Part shown: piece after piece, positions 1 to 10,993 of the stretch | How positions within the stretch are numbered: position 1 is the stretch's first letter | How the letters are laid out: every line of letters starts with the position of its first letter | Assembly: GCA_030272585.1 (NCBI GenBank) | Contig: BSYQ01000011.1 | Span: forward strand, 2,542,001 to 2,606,000 | Length of the DNA stretch: 64,000 nucleotides | DNA from: Bryopsis sp. KO-2023 | Lineage: Eukaryota; Chlorophyta; Ulvophyceae; Bryopsidales; Bryopsidaceae | Direction of reading: 5' to 3' | The notes under the pieces: model-generated | Told to the model about the DNA's origin: nothing | Databases searched by the model: none | What the model saw: only the letters and a program-made list of their open reading frames with translations | Position numbers and translations under genes: made by a program

Positions 1-151
1 GATTTGCTTGGTTGTTTTTTCCAGTCAGACAATCCCAAGTGATCCTTTTTCTCTTATGGGTAAAAAAAAAATGACATTTTTTTTTTTTAATATTCTCTTT
101 AATCATTATTTTTTGAACATATTCTGTCTGGAAAAAAATTTGCATGCACAG

Positions 152-1943
152 TGTGGATGCATGTGCGTCATGTGCTGCGGATCAGTTGCGGGAAGCTGCA
201 GAGAAGCTGGTCCAGATTCTCAATGCGAAAGCAATGAGATATGTGCAAAGAGAGACAAGAGTGTGTGCAGCCTGAAATACTCAACAGACGAGCAGTCCAT
301 ATTTTGTCCGATTGAGCATCCCTCCTCCTGGCCGCCGATGCTCAAGGTTGAGCGACATTCAACAATAGTTTCAAAACCTTTTTTTTTAAATCCATGTGGA
401 CTATTAATTGTCATTAGTTTTGTACCAAAGAAATAAATTCGACGAATAAATCAACGGAATAAAATTGAAACAAAAAAAAAATCAAAAGAAATTAATAGAT
501 CCTGGATGAAATTGCAGCGTTTTTGCTTCTTTTTCTTTTTTTTTTTTTTGCATACTGTATGTTTTTTACTCTTTTATAATGAGATTGATATGGGAGAACG
601 ACAGTGAGATTCAAACACGAGCACAGGGATTCAAGGGTTTTTTTGTTTTAGAATGACAGCCCCATATCAGGTATTTGCGTAGTGAACGGGCTGCATGGTG
701 CTTCCATCCTCAGTATAAAAAATATGTATTTAAAAAAAAACAAAAAAAACACCACCCAGTAACATAGATGTTTTTTTTTTTTGAATGCGAAAGGTCAGGG
801 TGAACGACAAGATGCAGTGGGGTCAGCAAGGGGAAAAAACTGGGGTGGGATTTTTGTACACAGGTGATGATTTGGCTGTGGCGGATTCGATCATGAGTCC
901 GGAATTGGAACGCACCGGTTCGTTGGATTTGGAGAATTTTGCATCTGCTCAAAAATTTGGGGATGCATCCATGGAGTTTATCAACAAGGTGATTTTTAAT
1001 CTTTCGCTTTTTTTTCATTTTTTGTTCAACTTTTTTCATCTTCTTTTTTGTTGTTTGATCCGGTCGCACATGAGAAGTCGATTAATCTGCAACTATGTCA
1101 GGGTTTTTCAATTTTCCTGAAATGAGGTTGAGTTTTTGAAGGGTGGTGGAAACAATTTAGGAGTGGATCATATCGTTGTTGTTTTTTTTTCCCCTCGTCT
1201 TATTTTTCGCAAATGTGCGTTTTTATTTTGAGGTTGAAGTTCGAATGCTTTATAGGGCGATCTGGTGCTTCGAGGGGAGGCCTTGGCGGAATTTGGATTG
1301 CGCATTGTGACTAGGTCGAATCCTTATTTACCGACTTATGTGGACGAAGCTATGTTTCAGTTGGGGGTATGTTACACCCACATGAATCCCCCCCAAAAAA
1401 ACACACACACACGCACATTTTCTTCCGAAACAATCGAAAGCTTTGGATTTGTAAACACCTCACCTGGTCTGGCATGAGCGCTATAAGAAAAAAAAAGAAA
1501 GAAACGAAGCACAAAAATGGAGAGAAAAAAAAAATACATTGAAAACGCCATGGTTTACTTAATATTGTTAAATTTTTTGAATGTTGTTGAAAGAACTTTT
1601 TCGTTTAAGAGCATGTATTCTTAGGGGGATTTTTTTTTTTTTTTCAGTATCGCAGCACATTTTTGTCGGCAAACTGCACCGCGCTCGGTGCAATGACATC
1701 GCTGATCCAAAAACTGGCTGGAGGATTGGACGGCCTTTTGGGGTCTGTTGGGGGTGGCACTGCTTTCAACTCCTCCAAAATGATTCACAATGGATCAATA
1801 GTGTGCACAGAAATAGTTCCTAAACTGAGGCCCTCTGTTGAAGAACTCACCGACACCATATTTTGCAATTTCCCTGAGGTGACTTGAGACCATTGAATTA
1901 TGCTTTGCTCTCTATGTATTGCGAAATGAAGTCTAGATGTATG

Positions 1944-1978
<35 letters not shown>

Positions 1979-4900
1979 TTATTATTACTTATTTTTTTTT
2001 CGGTTTTCTGAGAGCACATCTCCGAGTATCAGACTGAGTTCTGGACGTTTTTTTTTACAAAATTTTTCCTTCTTTTGTCCAAACAGAAATTTTGGTATGT
2101 TTCTCGTGTTTTCCAGTATTGCAAGCTGAATTGATCAGGAAAAATACAAAATACACAATGCTGACCCGAATGCTTCACAAACTGAGTGCTCTGAAGAGTA
2201 AGAAATTCATTTCCCAGTGGTGGGGGTGGTTACTGGCTGGTGGTTCTGATTTTTTTCAAATGACAGATCATTTTCTCATGTTTGGTATCGATTTACAGGC
2301 GGGGTGCACAGAAGAAGAGAGAAAATTGGATGGAGTGCTGCTGAATGCCTACACCACGGCATGGAATCTGAAGGTGATAATTTTTTTGGGATCCTAAAGA
2401 ATTAGAGGATGTTTTAATGCAAGGGTGATATCTGCTCAAAAATACATTTCCTATCAGAAATTTCATTTATTTTTATCCTATTTTCTATGTCCTATGATTT
2501 CTTTTTCTTTTTGTTTTCTTTCTTTTTTGGGGGGAGGAGTGGAATCTTTTTCAATTTCTTAATATCACTTTTAAAAAAGAAAGTTTTGTTTATTATACAT
2601 TTTTTTGTGTTGATGCAGGGCACTTCTGGTAAGAAACTGGAGTACGAAATGTGGATTCCCACGAAGCGGCGATTGGAGCTGTCAAACCCCAGACCTCACC
2701 TGGGACAAAATCTCGTCGCCAACGGCTGGCTGAGATGGATTACAGGGGGTGGGGGAAAAAAAGTTTGTTCAAATATTCTGAAATTACTCTTTTTTTTAAC
2801 ATTTTTTTTTTCTGTAAAAAACTTCGTGCTGTAACTTGTCTGTCCATTTTTTGTGCTGTTATGGGGGCCCATGCATGATAGATCAGTTCTCATAGATTAT
2901 TCTGTGCTTTCTTTTATTTTGATATGTAGGTAAAGATTTTAAAGAAATTATCAAAAAATTAAGAAAATATAACACTATTAGAAGCTGTGCATCATTATAA
3001 GTGTGTTTTCATCTGTGTCATTTGGTTGATACTAGTTTTTTCTAGTTTTTTTTCTGGTGACTGTATCGTATCAACCTTTGGGGGCCTGGTGGTTGTTCGG
3101 GGGGTATTTGATTTTTGGGTCAAAAGAAGAATTTAAGACAAGAAATTTGCAATTTGTTTTTCACATGACAATACCATAAACTAATTTTCTGTCTTTCTTT
3201 TCTGTTTCTTTTTTTTTTTGAAATCAGATCCGAGCCTTTCTGCAACAATCATTGGCCTTCAAGAGATGCCAAAAAGAGCCACTGAATTTGCTCTTGATTT
3301 TTCATCGTTTCTGGGGCCCTTGTTGTTTACTTGGGTAATTTGCATGATATTGCCGATCATGTAAGCATCAGTCATATAACAGAGACATTTCACACCATAT
3401 TTTTCTACACTTGAAAAAAAAAGTGCTATTTGTGTATATTTTCGGGACATTCTGGAATTTGGTTTTGGGGGGGGGGTTGAATTTTTTTTCTTGAGAAAGA
3501 ATGGTAGTGCTGCCTCCGTTGTGGTGCTAGATAACAGCAATGCTTTTCTTTAAATTTTTTTGTGTGATCTGTTTCCAGGATTGTGCATATCGTCTATGAG
3601 AAAGAGCAAGGCCTCGAAGTGATGATGCGAATGATGGGTTTGAGCGATCTGACTAATTTGGCAGTCATGTACATTTTCTACTTTTGCCTCTACTCAACCT
3701 ACATCGCTGTTTTTCTTATTGTGGGAACTATGATCGGATGGTCCCTTTTCACAAAAAACAGCTATGGTGAGAAATCTTATTACATAAACGTGCATTGTTT
3801 TTTCCAGAAGTGATAAATAAAAAGGGAAGAAACTCTGGAATTTTTTTTTGTATATATCGAAGTATTGGCTTCTTTTTTTTTTTTTCGCTGATCTGGATCA
3901 CTCAAAGTATTGAAAAACTTATGCCAGCGTTTTCTCATGACAAAAAGTGACATCCTTTTCTCATGACAAGTACAAATCATCTCCATAATTGTTTGGATAT
4001 CTTATTTATATATATATATATGAATGAATGAATGTTTAATTTACATTAGGTAAACTTATGCAACGATGGCCGTCCACAACGAGGTGATTTTGCCCAGCCC
4101 TTAGTAAAAATCCAGTCCAATAAAGTCAACTCTAGAGAACCCTCCACAGGTGCATCTAAAAATAAAGGAAAGAACCTCGGGGCCCACTGTCCCCATTTAG
4201 ACCGGGAAAACCACATTGGTGATCGAAAAAATCCTCTGCGAAAAAACCACTGGATAGAAAAAGAGCCGCCATTGTCGCCTAAGATATATGAATATTTGAA
4301 TTTTGGGGGGATCTGAGGCTAAGCCAATGCTCCAGCCAAATGTGCTTACCCTGATAATGCATGCATATGCATGGATCCCACTGTGGGAAAAAGTGCCAGT
4401 TTTTAGCACTGAAATTTGTTCTCTGTTTTTTTTTTAAACCACAGCCATCCAAATTCTCTTCTACTTCATCACCGGCCACAACCAAGTCGCCTTTGCCTAT
4501 TTCGCCAGCTGTTTTTTCCAAAAAACTAGGACCGCCAACGCATTTTCCTACATATGGATCATCGCCAGCGGCCTCATTTCCCTCTTCCTTTATGTCCGTT
4601 TGGCTGAGGGTAACAGCAAATCCCATGCGATCTTGATGGAACTCTTGCCGCCTTTCGCGATTTTCAGAGGTTTGTGGGAATTCAGCCATTATTCGTTTTT
4701 GGCGACAGCACGCCATTCCGATGGAATGTACTGGAGCCAGCTGATGGACGAGAGAAACGGGATGTTAAGAATCTGGCTGATTTCTGGCATCGAATGGCTT
4801 ATCTTTTTGACTTCATCCTGGCTGCTCGCAAAGGTATGGACATACTCCAGAAATTTTTAAAAGGCACCCAACCTCCCCTCCCCCCCCTCCCAATTTTAAG

Positions 4901-5549
4901 AAATCTCCAAAAAAAAAGTCTCCAAGGAAAAGAAAAATGGAGGTGGGGAATAGGCCGATGCTCTCCTGTGAATGCGTAGGGGGACTGTTGTCATCAGGTG
5001 TTTAGTTTTTTTCCGATTTTTTTTTTTCGATGTCAAATGCTTGTGGAAGCTTAGCAGAATACGTGTGATTTATATTTTTTTGGCTGTGTTTTCCAGGGGG
5101 GCTTTTCTCTTGGCTATCGACCCAACTGGAAACAATGGTTCAAGAGACAGGTAAATAAAAAATACACTTTTGCATACAACACCCCAGAAAAAAAATAAAA
5201 TCAATTCCAGTGTTGTTCCTACCTTTTTTTCCAGCTTCAGTTTTCTTGTTATCATCTTTTTATTTTTTTTTTATTTTTTTTTGGGGGGGGGGTCCAGAAA
5301 AAATACAACAAAAGCAAAGTATACAAGAAGGCCTCTGGTGTTGAGATGACCCCAACCTTGGGGTCTGACACAGCGAGGTCAGATCAAGAGCCCACCGACA
5401 GAGGGAATGGAGCAGTGGACTTGGAAGAATTAGGGCCGATTTCAGAGTATGCGATCGCTGCAAGAAATCTTCGAAAAGTGTTTCCACCAGTAGATGGTGG
5501 GAAGCCCAAGGTGATTTTCCTTAAAGAAGATAATTTTGTTCGATCAGAT

Positions 5550-5582
<33 letters not shown>

Positions 5583-8006
5583 AAAAGAAACAAAGGGAAA
5601 AATCAAACCAAACTGGATCTCATACTCTGATACCAGTTTTTTTCTTCCTTTGATGACAAAAAATTATATGTTTTTTTTTTTCTCTTTCTTTTTACGATAA
5701 GACAGCAATGGAGGGAGAAAAAAAACCGTGAATGTCCCCTACCCACCAACCTTCCTTTCATATTTTTATTTCTTTTTCTGTATTTATTACTGTTGTTTCG
5801 GTCAGGTTGAGTTTCAGTTATTTGCTTTCTGCTGTCCCAGGTGGCTGTGTCAGACCTGAGCCTTTCAATAGAAAAAGGGGAGGTTTTTGGATTGCTGGGT
5901 CCTAACGGAGCCGGGAAAACGACCGCAATAAATATGATGATCGGACTTCAGCCGCCATCCGGTGGAACTTGCTTCATAGAAGGAATGGATATTTTGACCG
6001 ACATTGGGAGCATCTACGGAAAAATGGGGGTTTGCCCACAAGACAACAGAATGTGGACGTCACTCACAGGCATGATTTCCATGGTCATGTGTTTTTTGGT
6101 CTGAAAAAAAGCCTGAAAATTCTGTGGGAATTTTGAAAAAATCCTTGATTTTATTCATGACACTGGGGGGGGGTTATTGTTTGTTTAGTTGTGAAATTAG
6201 AAAAGCGCATTAGCGTTCTGTTTTTCTATTGAATGCGAAAATCTGGAAGATCTGCCCCCAGGATGACTTGACAAATGAGAAACCATCCTCGAAACCTGTG
6301 GTGAAATTTATTTTTTATTTTTTTTTATCCCTCAGGTCGGGAGCATCTGCTGTTTTATGGCCGGTTGAAAGGAATACCGAAAACAGAGCTTCCTGAAAAG
6401 GCGGATGCTGCCTTGAAGGCAGTCGGGCTTTTCTCAGCAAACGTCGGGGAGAAGAGGGTGGGGACCTACAGCGGCGGAATGAAAAGAAGACTGTGTGTTG
6501 CGATGTCTTTGATAGGAAAACCTAGCGTCGTTTACCTGGATGAACCCAGTACGGTGAGCAGAAACACAGGGTTGCCCACAATGAAGCAATTTTGACCAGA
6601 AAAACTGTGCCAAAAACTTTCGGAATCGATTGCAGGGCTATGGGGGTGTGTGGTCAGTCCTTCCCTGAACTTGGGCTTAGTTTTCTTCATCTAAATTTCC
6701 ATGCCTGCAAGAGCTGAGGCGGCCCCGAAAGAATTGATTGCCGAAATTCTGATGGGTTCTGCTTCTTTTTTTTTTTTTTTCTTTTGTTGGGGGGGGGGGG
6801 GGGGGGGGGGGGGGGTTGATTGATTCATTTAATTGATGTAATATGGATCTGTAGGGGATGGACTTGTATTCAAGACGAAAGCTTTGGAAGGCTGTTCGTG
6901 AGGCTCGGTCCCATTCTGCAGTGGTTTTAACCACACACAGCATGGAGGAAGCCGAGGTTCTGTGCGACCGAATAGGCATTTTTGTAGCTGGGCGGCTGGT
7001 CTGTCTGGGAAGTCCGAAAGAACTCAAAGCCAGATATGGGGGATATATGGTAGGGAAAATTGGCATTATTTTTTTATTTTTATTTTTTTTTTGGGGGGGG
7101 AATTGTTCAAAGAAAGTGCATAGATTGTGAATCGCTTGCTCAAATTTTGAATATATGGTTATGAGAAACTCGATTTATTGCCGGGGGGGGGGGGGATTTT
7201 TTTTTTCAGTAAAATACCTTAGAACCTTGTTTTTTCTTTTCCAAAACTGCAAAATTCACTTCTCTTTTGGTTCGAGCCTTTGATTACAATATATATATAA
7301 ATGTATGTATGTATATATATACCAGTTTGTGTGTCGACGGACAGATTTTGACAATAATTGTTCACCCGGACAATGCAAGCAAAGCAAAGAGAGCTGTGAA
7401 GGGGATTTGGCCAAGCGCAGATATTTCGCATTCAGTTGGCGGCTCGTTGAAATACGAGCTCAGCTCTTCTGTAAAGACAAGTGGAGTGTTGGAGGCCATG
7501 CACAGAGGAATCGGAGTCCCGGTAAAAAAAAAAAAAACAAAAAAAACACATATAGATGAAATGTGTTTCAAGAGCACTTCTGCCCCTGAAAATTGCGTTC
7601 TGGATTTTTTTGTTTTAAATCTGTTTTCCACTCTGTTTCCACTGTTTTTTGGAATACTTGATTTTTTTATGTGTTTCAAAGAGTCTGAAAAGAGAAGTCT
7701 TACAAGTAGCGACAATTTACTGAATACTTATTTGTACATTTTCTTTCTTTTTTTTTCGTCTGGGTGAAGGGAGATAATAATAATAACAATGTAGTCTGTT
7801 TTGCTGCTTGATTGTGGGTCGTTTTTTTTGTTTTTTTTTTGGACATATTTCTATATGGACCAAAGACAAACTCCACACAAACGATCTTTGTGCTTGTTTT
7901 TTTCAAATTCAACAAACAGATTTTGGATTGGAGCGTTCGGCATTCCAGCTTGGAGGAAGTTTTCATAAAAGTTGTTAGGAATTATTTGGGGGTTGCAGCC
8001 ATTTAA
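152..8006 (+). CDS. ABCA-subfamily ABC transporter, 5' end outside window
   Basis: Membrane ATP-driven (probably lipid) transporter resembling plant half-size ABCA/ATH proteins: one membrane domain, then one nucleotide-binding domain. Exons read: about 152-346, 794-988, 1256-1366, 1648-1878, 2117-2197, 2299-2373, 2619-2746 (these seven approximate, phases not all resolved), then 3228-3360, 3579-3766, 4445-4833, 5097-5150, 5298-5510, 5841-6069, 6336-6553, 6855-7049, 7345-7521, 7920-8006, all in phase to TAA. A Cys-rich extracellular loop comes first. Membrane helices are encoded at 3.2-4.8 kb ([12 protein letters not shown], then [16 protein letters not shown]). ATPase motifs: Walker [10 protein letters not shown], signature YSGGMKRR, Walker [11 protein letters not shown]-loop TTHSMEEAE. 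One intron splits the protein right after DEPST. The intron after 6069 appears to be GC-AG. The true start lies upstream of the window. Substrate cannot be told. Confidence 0.9.
1947..1974. repeat. (AT)n microsatellite in ABCA intron
   Basis: Uninterrupted AT dinucleotide run in the intron following the exon that ends at 1878. A second, impure TA-rich stretch lies near 7289-7320 just before another ABCA exon. Confidence 0.9.
6789..6815. repeat. 27-base poly-G tract in ABCA intron
   Basis: A run of about 27 G follows a T-rich run inside the intron upstream of the exon at 6855. Similar runs occur at 5552-5572 (C21), 14747-14762 (G16), 18120-18136 (G17) and 63287-63301 (C15). Exact lengths may be unreliable because homopolymers are error-prone. 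Confidence 0.85.
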
Positions 8007-8239
8007 GTGGCTTTTCTTTATAAAAGCTCTCACATTTTTTAGTTTTTGTTGTGCAGTTGATAAAGGGGTTGCACGAAAAAATGTGTTTCCATGGTATTTT
8101 GTATTCAAGACCCAGGGAGTGACCAAACAGGAGTCTGAAAGTGTAACGATGTCTGTTCAGAAAAGCGGTCAAAAAAACAATTTTCTTGGCCTTTCGCCAA
8201 TCCGACCGAACACTCCGAAATAAAAAACTGGATGCTACA
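7948..8239 (+). repeat. Dispersed repeat A, copy 1 (ABCA last exon and 3' flank)
   Basis: This segment covers the last ~59 coding bases of ABCA plus about 230 bp downstream. It recurs in inverted orientation at 34633-34927 with scattered substitutions and small indels. Homology starts inside the last exon at AGCTTG and ends at GGATGCTACA. The copy here is part of a functional-looking gene, so it is probably the source. Confidence 0.85.
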
Positions 8240-8980
8240 TTTTTGTTGCATGACTAATCTGTCATCCTTTTCTGTCCAGATTGGGCGCTTGAAAAAAGGT
8301 TAAAAAATGAGTGATTATGTACAAATACAATTTCTTCTTCCAATGCTGTTGGGAGAAATCATGTTGATCCAATAATGTGTTAATTCCTTTGCTCCAAACT
8401 GCACAAGGCCATAAAGCCACTTTTGAAAAGAAATCAAAAGTGGGAGAAGATGCAAATCCCCAAACAAAAATAATCAAGCAGCTTTTGATTTGTGGCACTC
8501 ACTCCCAGCAGCCAGAATTTGCCATTTCCTTAAAATCAGTATGTCCCCGATGGAAGGTGGCAACAGTAGAAAAGATGGGAAAACAACTGATAAACCCCAC
8601 CCATAAGTGAAAAAGGAAGTGGACCTTGTGATATGAAGGGGGAATAAAAAAACCATTGAGTGAATTGAGACTCCAATAGAACATGTGCTTGCTGTGAAAC
8701 TGCAGACAACTCTCAGCAACAGCAACGATAACAATTGTTTCAGTACCTCCAAAGTATCATTTTGCTCTGAACGTTCGTGGCCCGATTATTTTACTCAATG
8801 AATTCGCTTGAAATAGAGTGCCACACCAGCGTTACGTCAGAAACTCAATTCTGGCGAATTTGCAACGAAACCGCATTTGTCGCGCGCCGTCGCTCTCTTG
8901 CCTACCGTTTGTTTTTTGCGCGCTCGGACGTATTTAGTGGAGCTTGAAGCACTTGCTCTATCGCTTTGGATCGATCAGAA
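8240..8980. other. Intergenic, no gene recognised
   Basis: No open frame here looks like a protein family. The stretch 8880-8990 is GC-richer and ends in an ATG followed directly by a donor-like GTAAGG at 8983-8988. It could be the 5' end of a short spliced gene leading to the SOUL-like exon near 9.45 kb, but the joins cannot be established. Confidence 0.4.
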
Positions 8981-9451
8981 TGGGTAAGGCGTCCGGGGCT
9001 GTGTTCTGTTATTGATCGGCCGTTTGATGTGGTGATAGCGCCAACACGCCAGCGTTTTAAACAAAACTCCATAATGGTGGCTTTCTTGTCTTTTTTTACC
9101 TTGAGAAACAAGAAAAAAAGCTTATTCGCCATCCCCGAGCTCAAAATCTCCTATAGTTCGGATGGATGCTTCGGGATGTTTTCACATTTGCCGTCATTGC
9201 GGCCAGTCGAAGGCGCGCGTCGATGCCACCAATAGAAATAAGCCTCTATTTATCTTATTTAACTCCAAGAGACTTCCAAGGTCTTCCGTATTCCCGCGAA
9301 GGAACTCGTTTCACTCGAAGTTTTCTAATCCGTGAAAAGAGAAATTTCAAACCATCGACCAACTTCGCCACCGCACACTTTTTTTCTTGCTCTACGCGAA
9401 TATTTTGTTCGCTCGAACTTATTTGAAGTATTTATATCCTTATTTCCACAG

Positions 9452-9559
9452 CAATAGCGTCGGAATCGAGATTCGAAAAACAACTGTGGAACCGGACGGA
9501 TACACGATCACGATGGCGTTTTGCGTGCCGAACTCCTATGAACTAGAGACACTGCCGTT
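9452..9559 (+). pseudogene. SOUL heme-binding-like exon or fragment
   Basis: After a plausible acceptor (TTTCCACAG) the frame reads VGIEIRK, then GYTITMAFCVPNSYELETLP. That resembles the conserved core of SOUL/HEBP heme-binding proteins, where a YTMSF-x-P-S-x-Y-x-LxTLP pattern is usual. I could find neither the preceding MTAPV-type segment nor the expected continuation after LETLP, so this may be an isolated exon of an unresolved gene or a relic. A spliced model starting at the ATG near 8981 with an exon near 9106 is open but gives no family match. It rests on one short segment. Confidence 0.4.
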
Positions 9560-9599
9560 TTTCCTTTTTTTGAGAGTCCTTGCTTTCAAGGCTTCTTGA

Positions 9600-10026
9600 A
9601 AAGAACCAACTTCTTTTCCTCCGGAATGATCTGCGACGGAGACCATTCCTTCGCGGAAAAACGAACATGGAACAAAGCGGACAGGGGCTCGCGAGCCCAG
9701 ACAGAACCGATGGGATCTGTTTGAAGCCGTTTTTTTGCTTCTTCCTGGGAAACTTGAACTTGTTATATCACGCCCTCACGGCAGTGGAGGTCTAGCGCGC
9801 AGCTGCGCGAAAACGATTTCAAACAAAGGCGATAGGATGGCAAGCTCCAGACTGTTGTAGAACAGTTTGGAGACCTGCAAACAAACTGAAGTTAATATAA
9901 CCTGAGCTTATCCGACTTTTCTTTCGTGAAGTTTGAAGCGGTGGCCGTTTTAATGACCCTACTGCGTTCAATACAGCAAAAGGGGTCCACTGGGAGGGGA
10001 GGGGAGAAAAAACGGGCAGAGATGCA
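9600..10026. other. Non-coding stretch before repeat B
   Basis: Short open frames only, none recognisable. Repeat B begins at about 10027. Confidence 0.5.
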
Positions 10027-10993
10027 GTGACCCCTCTGATGTCGATACAGGGGAGACATCAGGTTGTGCCAGCCGGGGTGCCAGCCAGGTGTGAGTGTGT
10101 TTGAAGAAGAAACGACCAGCTCGCTTTGATGTTTTCAACAGCGAATCGAATCTTACGTCAGTACGTACAAGCTCCCCAGCCAGGAACAAAACACAAGAAC
10201 TTGTTGCTCCACAGCGGTCAGAATCGATTAATTACCCCTTGGTGGAGAAAAAAGAAAGTCGAACAACCTCCATGAATTCATGAGTAGGTATTTTGTTAAA
10301 CTTCGTTTGAAAGAAAGACTGCAGAAGCTGAGGCAGTCTTTCTGAGGGCTGCTTCTGCAGGGTTGTGTGAAAATGAAAATGTGGAGAGCAGGATTCGTAT
10401 CCCCGGCCGAATCGTAATTCCAGTCGCGACGATCCACTCTATGGACCCGGTCAGAATTGTTTCTCCACGATATATGCGAAAACCAATTCGATATGTCACT
10501 TGGTTCGAAAACCCCGAGACCTCTGAAACGCCACTTCTATGGTATCCTCGGATTCTCAGGCTTTATTGGGGTTTTTTCTTTTCTCTTTGTGGCCTTCTTT
10601 ATCAAGCAGCCTTCATTCGTATCCACAGATTTTCTTGGCTTTCCTTCCTTCCCGTTTGCTTACACTTTAGGTTGGGCTGATGCCCGGATATTCGTAAATT
10701 CAAAGCTAAAGTTTCAAGAAGTTGGCGTTTGCGCAAACATGCTCTTTCATAAACTTCGTGCAAATCCTACAAGCAAGCAATCGATCAAGCTTCGATCAAA
10801 CTAAAAAACATCCAAAGGTGAAAAGGAGCCCTGTGGTTCAAGGGAAAAACAGAAAGGTTGAGAAAAAGGCCGCCGCCGCCAACTGGGTTTTGTCCTCCCT
10901 CGTCCACGAACTTGAGGTTGCTTTCAACTTGAAGTTTGCTTTGAAGGAATCGGATGGGGCTTTCCCCCCCTGGTTTCTGGCTTGTTTTTCGAT
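10027..10993 (+). repeat. Dispersed repeat B, copy 1 (~0.97 kb)
   Basis: The block is repeated in inverted orientation at about 35437-36369, clearly homologous along its length with substitutions and small indels, including 17 bases present here and missing there. It contains a 10-bp inverted repeat, CTGCAGAAGC (10319-10328) and GCTTCTGCAG (10351-10360), able to form a stem-loop. Open frames conserved between copies are interrupted by frameshifts. No transposase or reverse transcriptase motif is visible, so it is probably a non-autonomous mobile or dispersed element. I could not identify terminal repeats or target duplications with confidence. Confidence 0.8.

Noticed and set aside
8..436. 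142-codon frame as a complete gene
   Set aside because: Only its middle (about 152-346) matches the ABCA loop; the flanks are intronic poly-T/poly-A.
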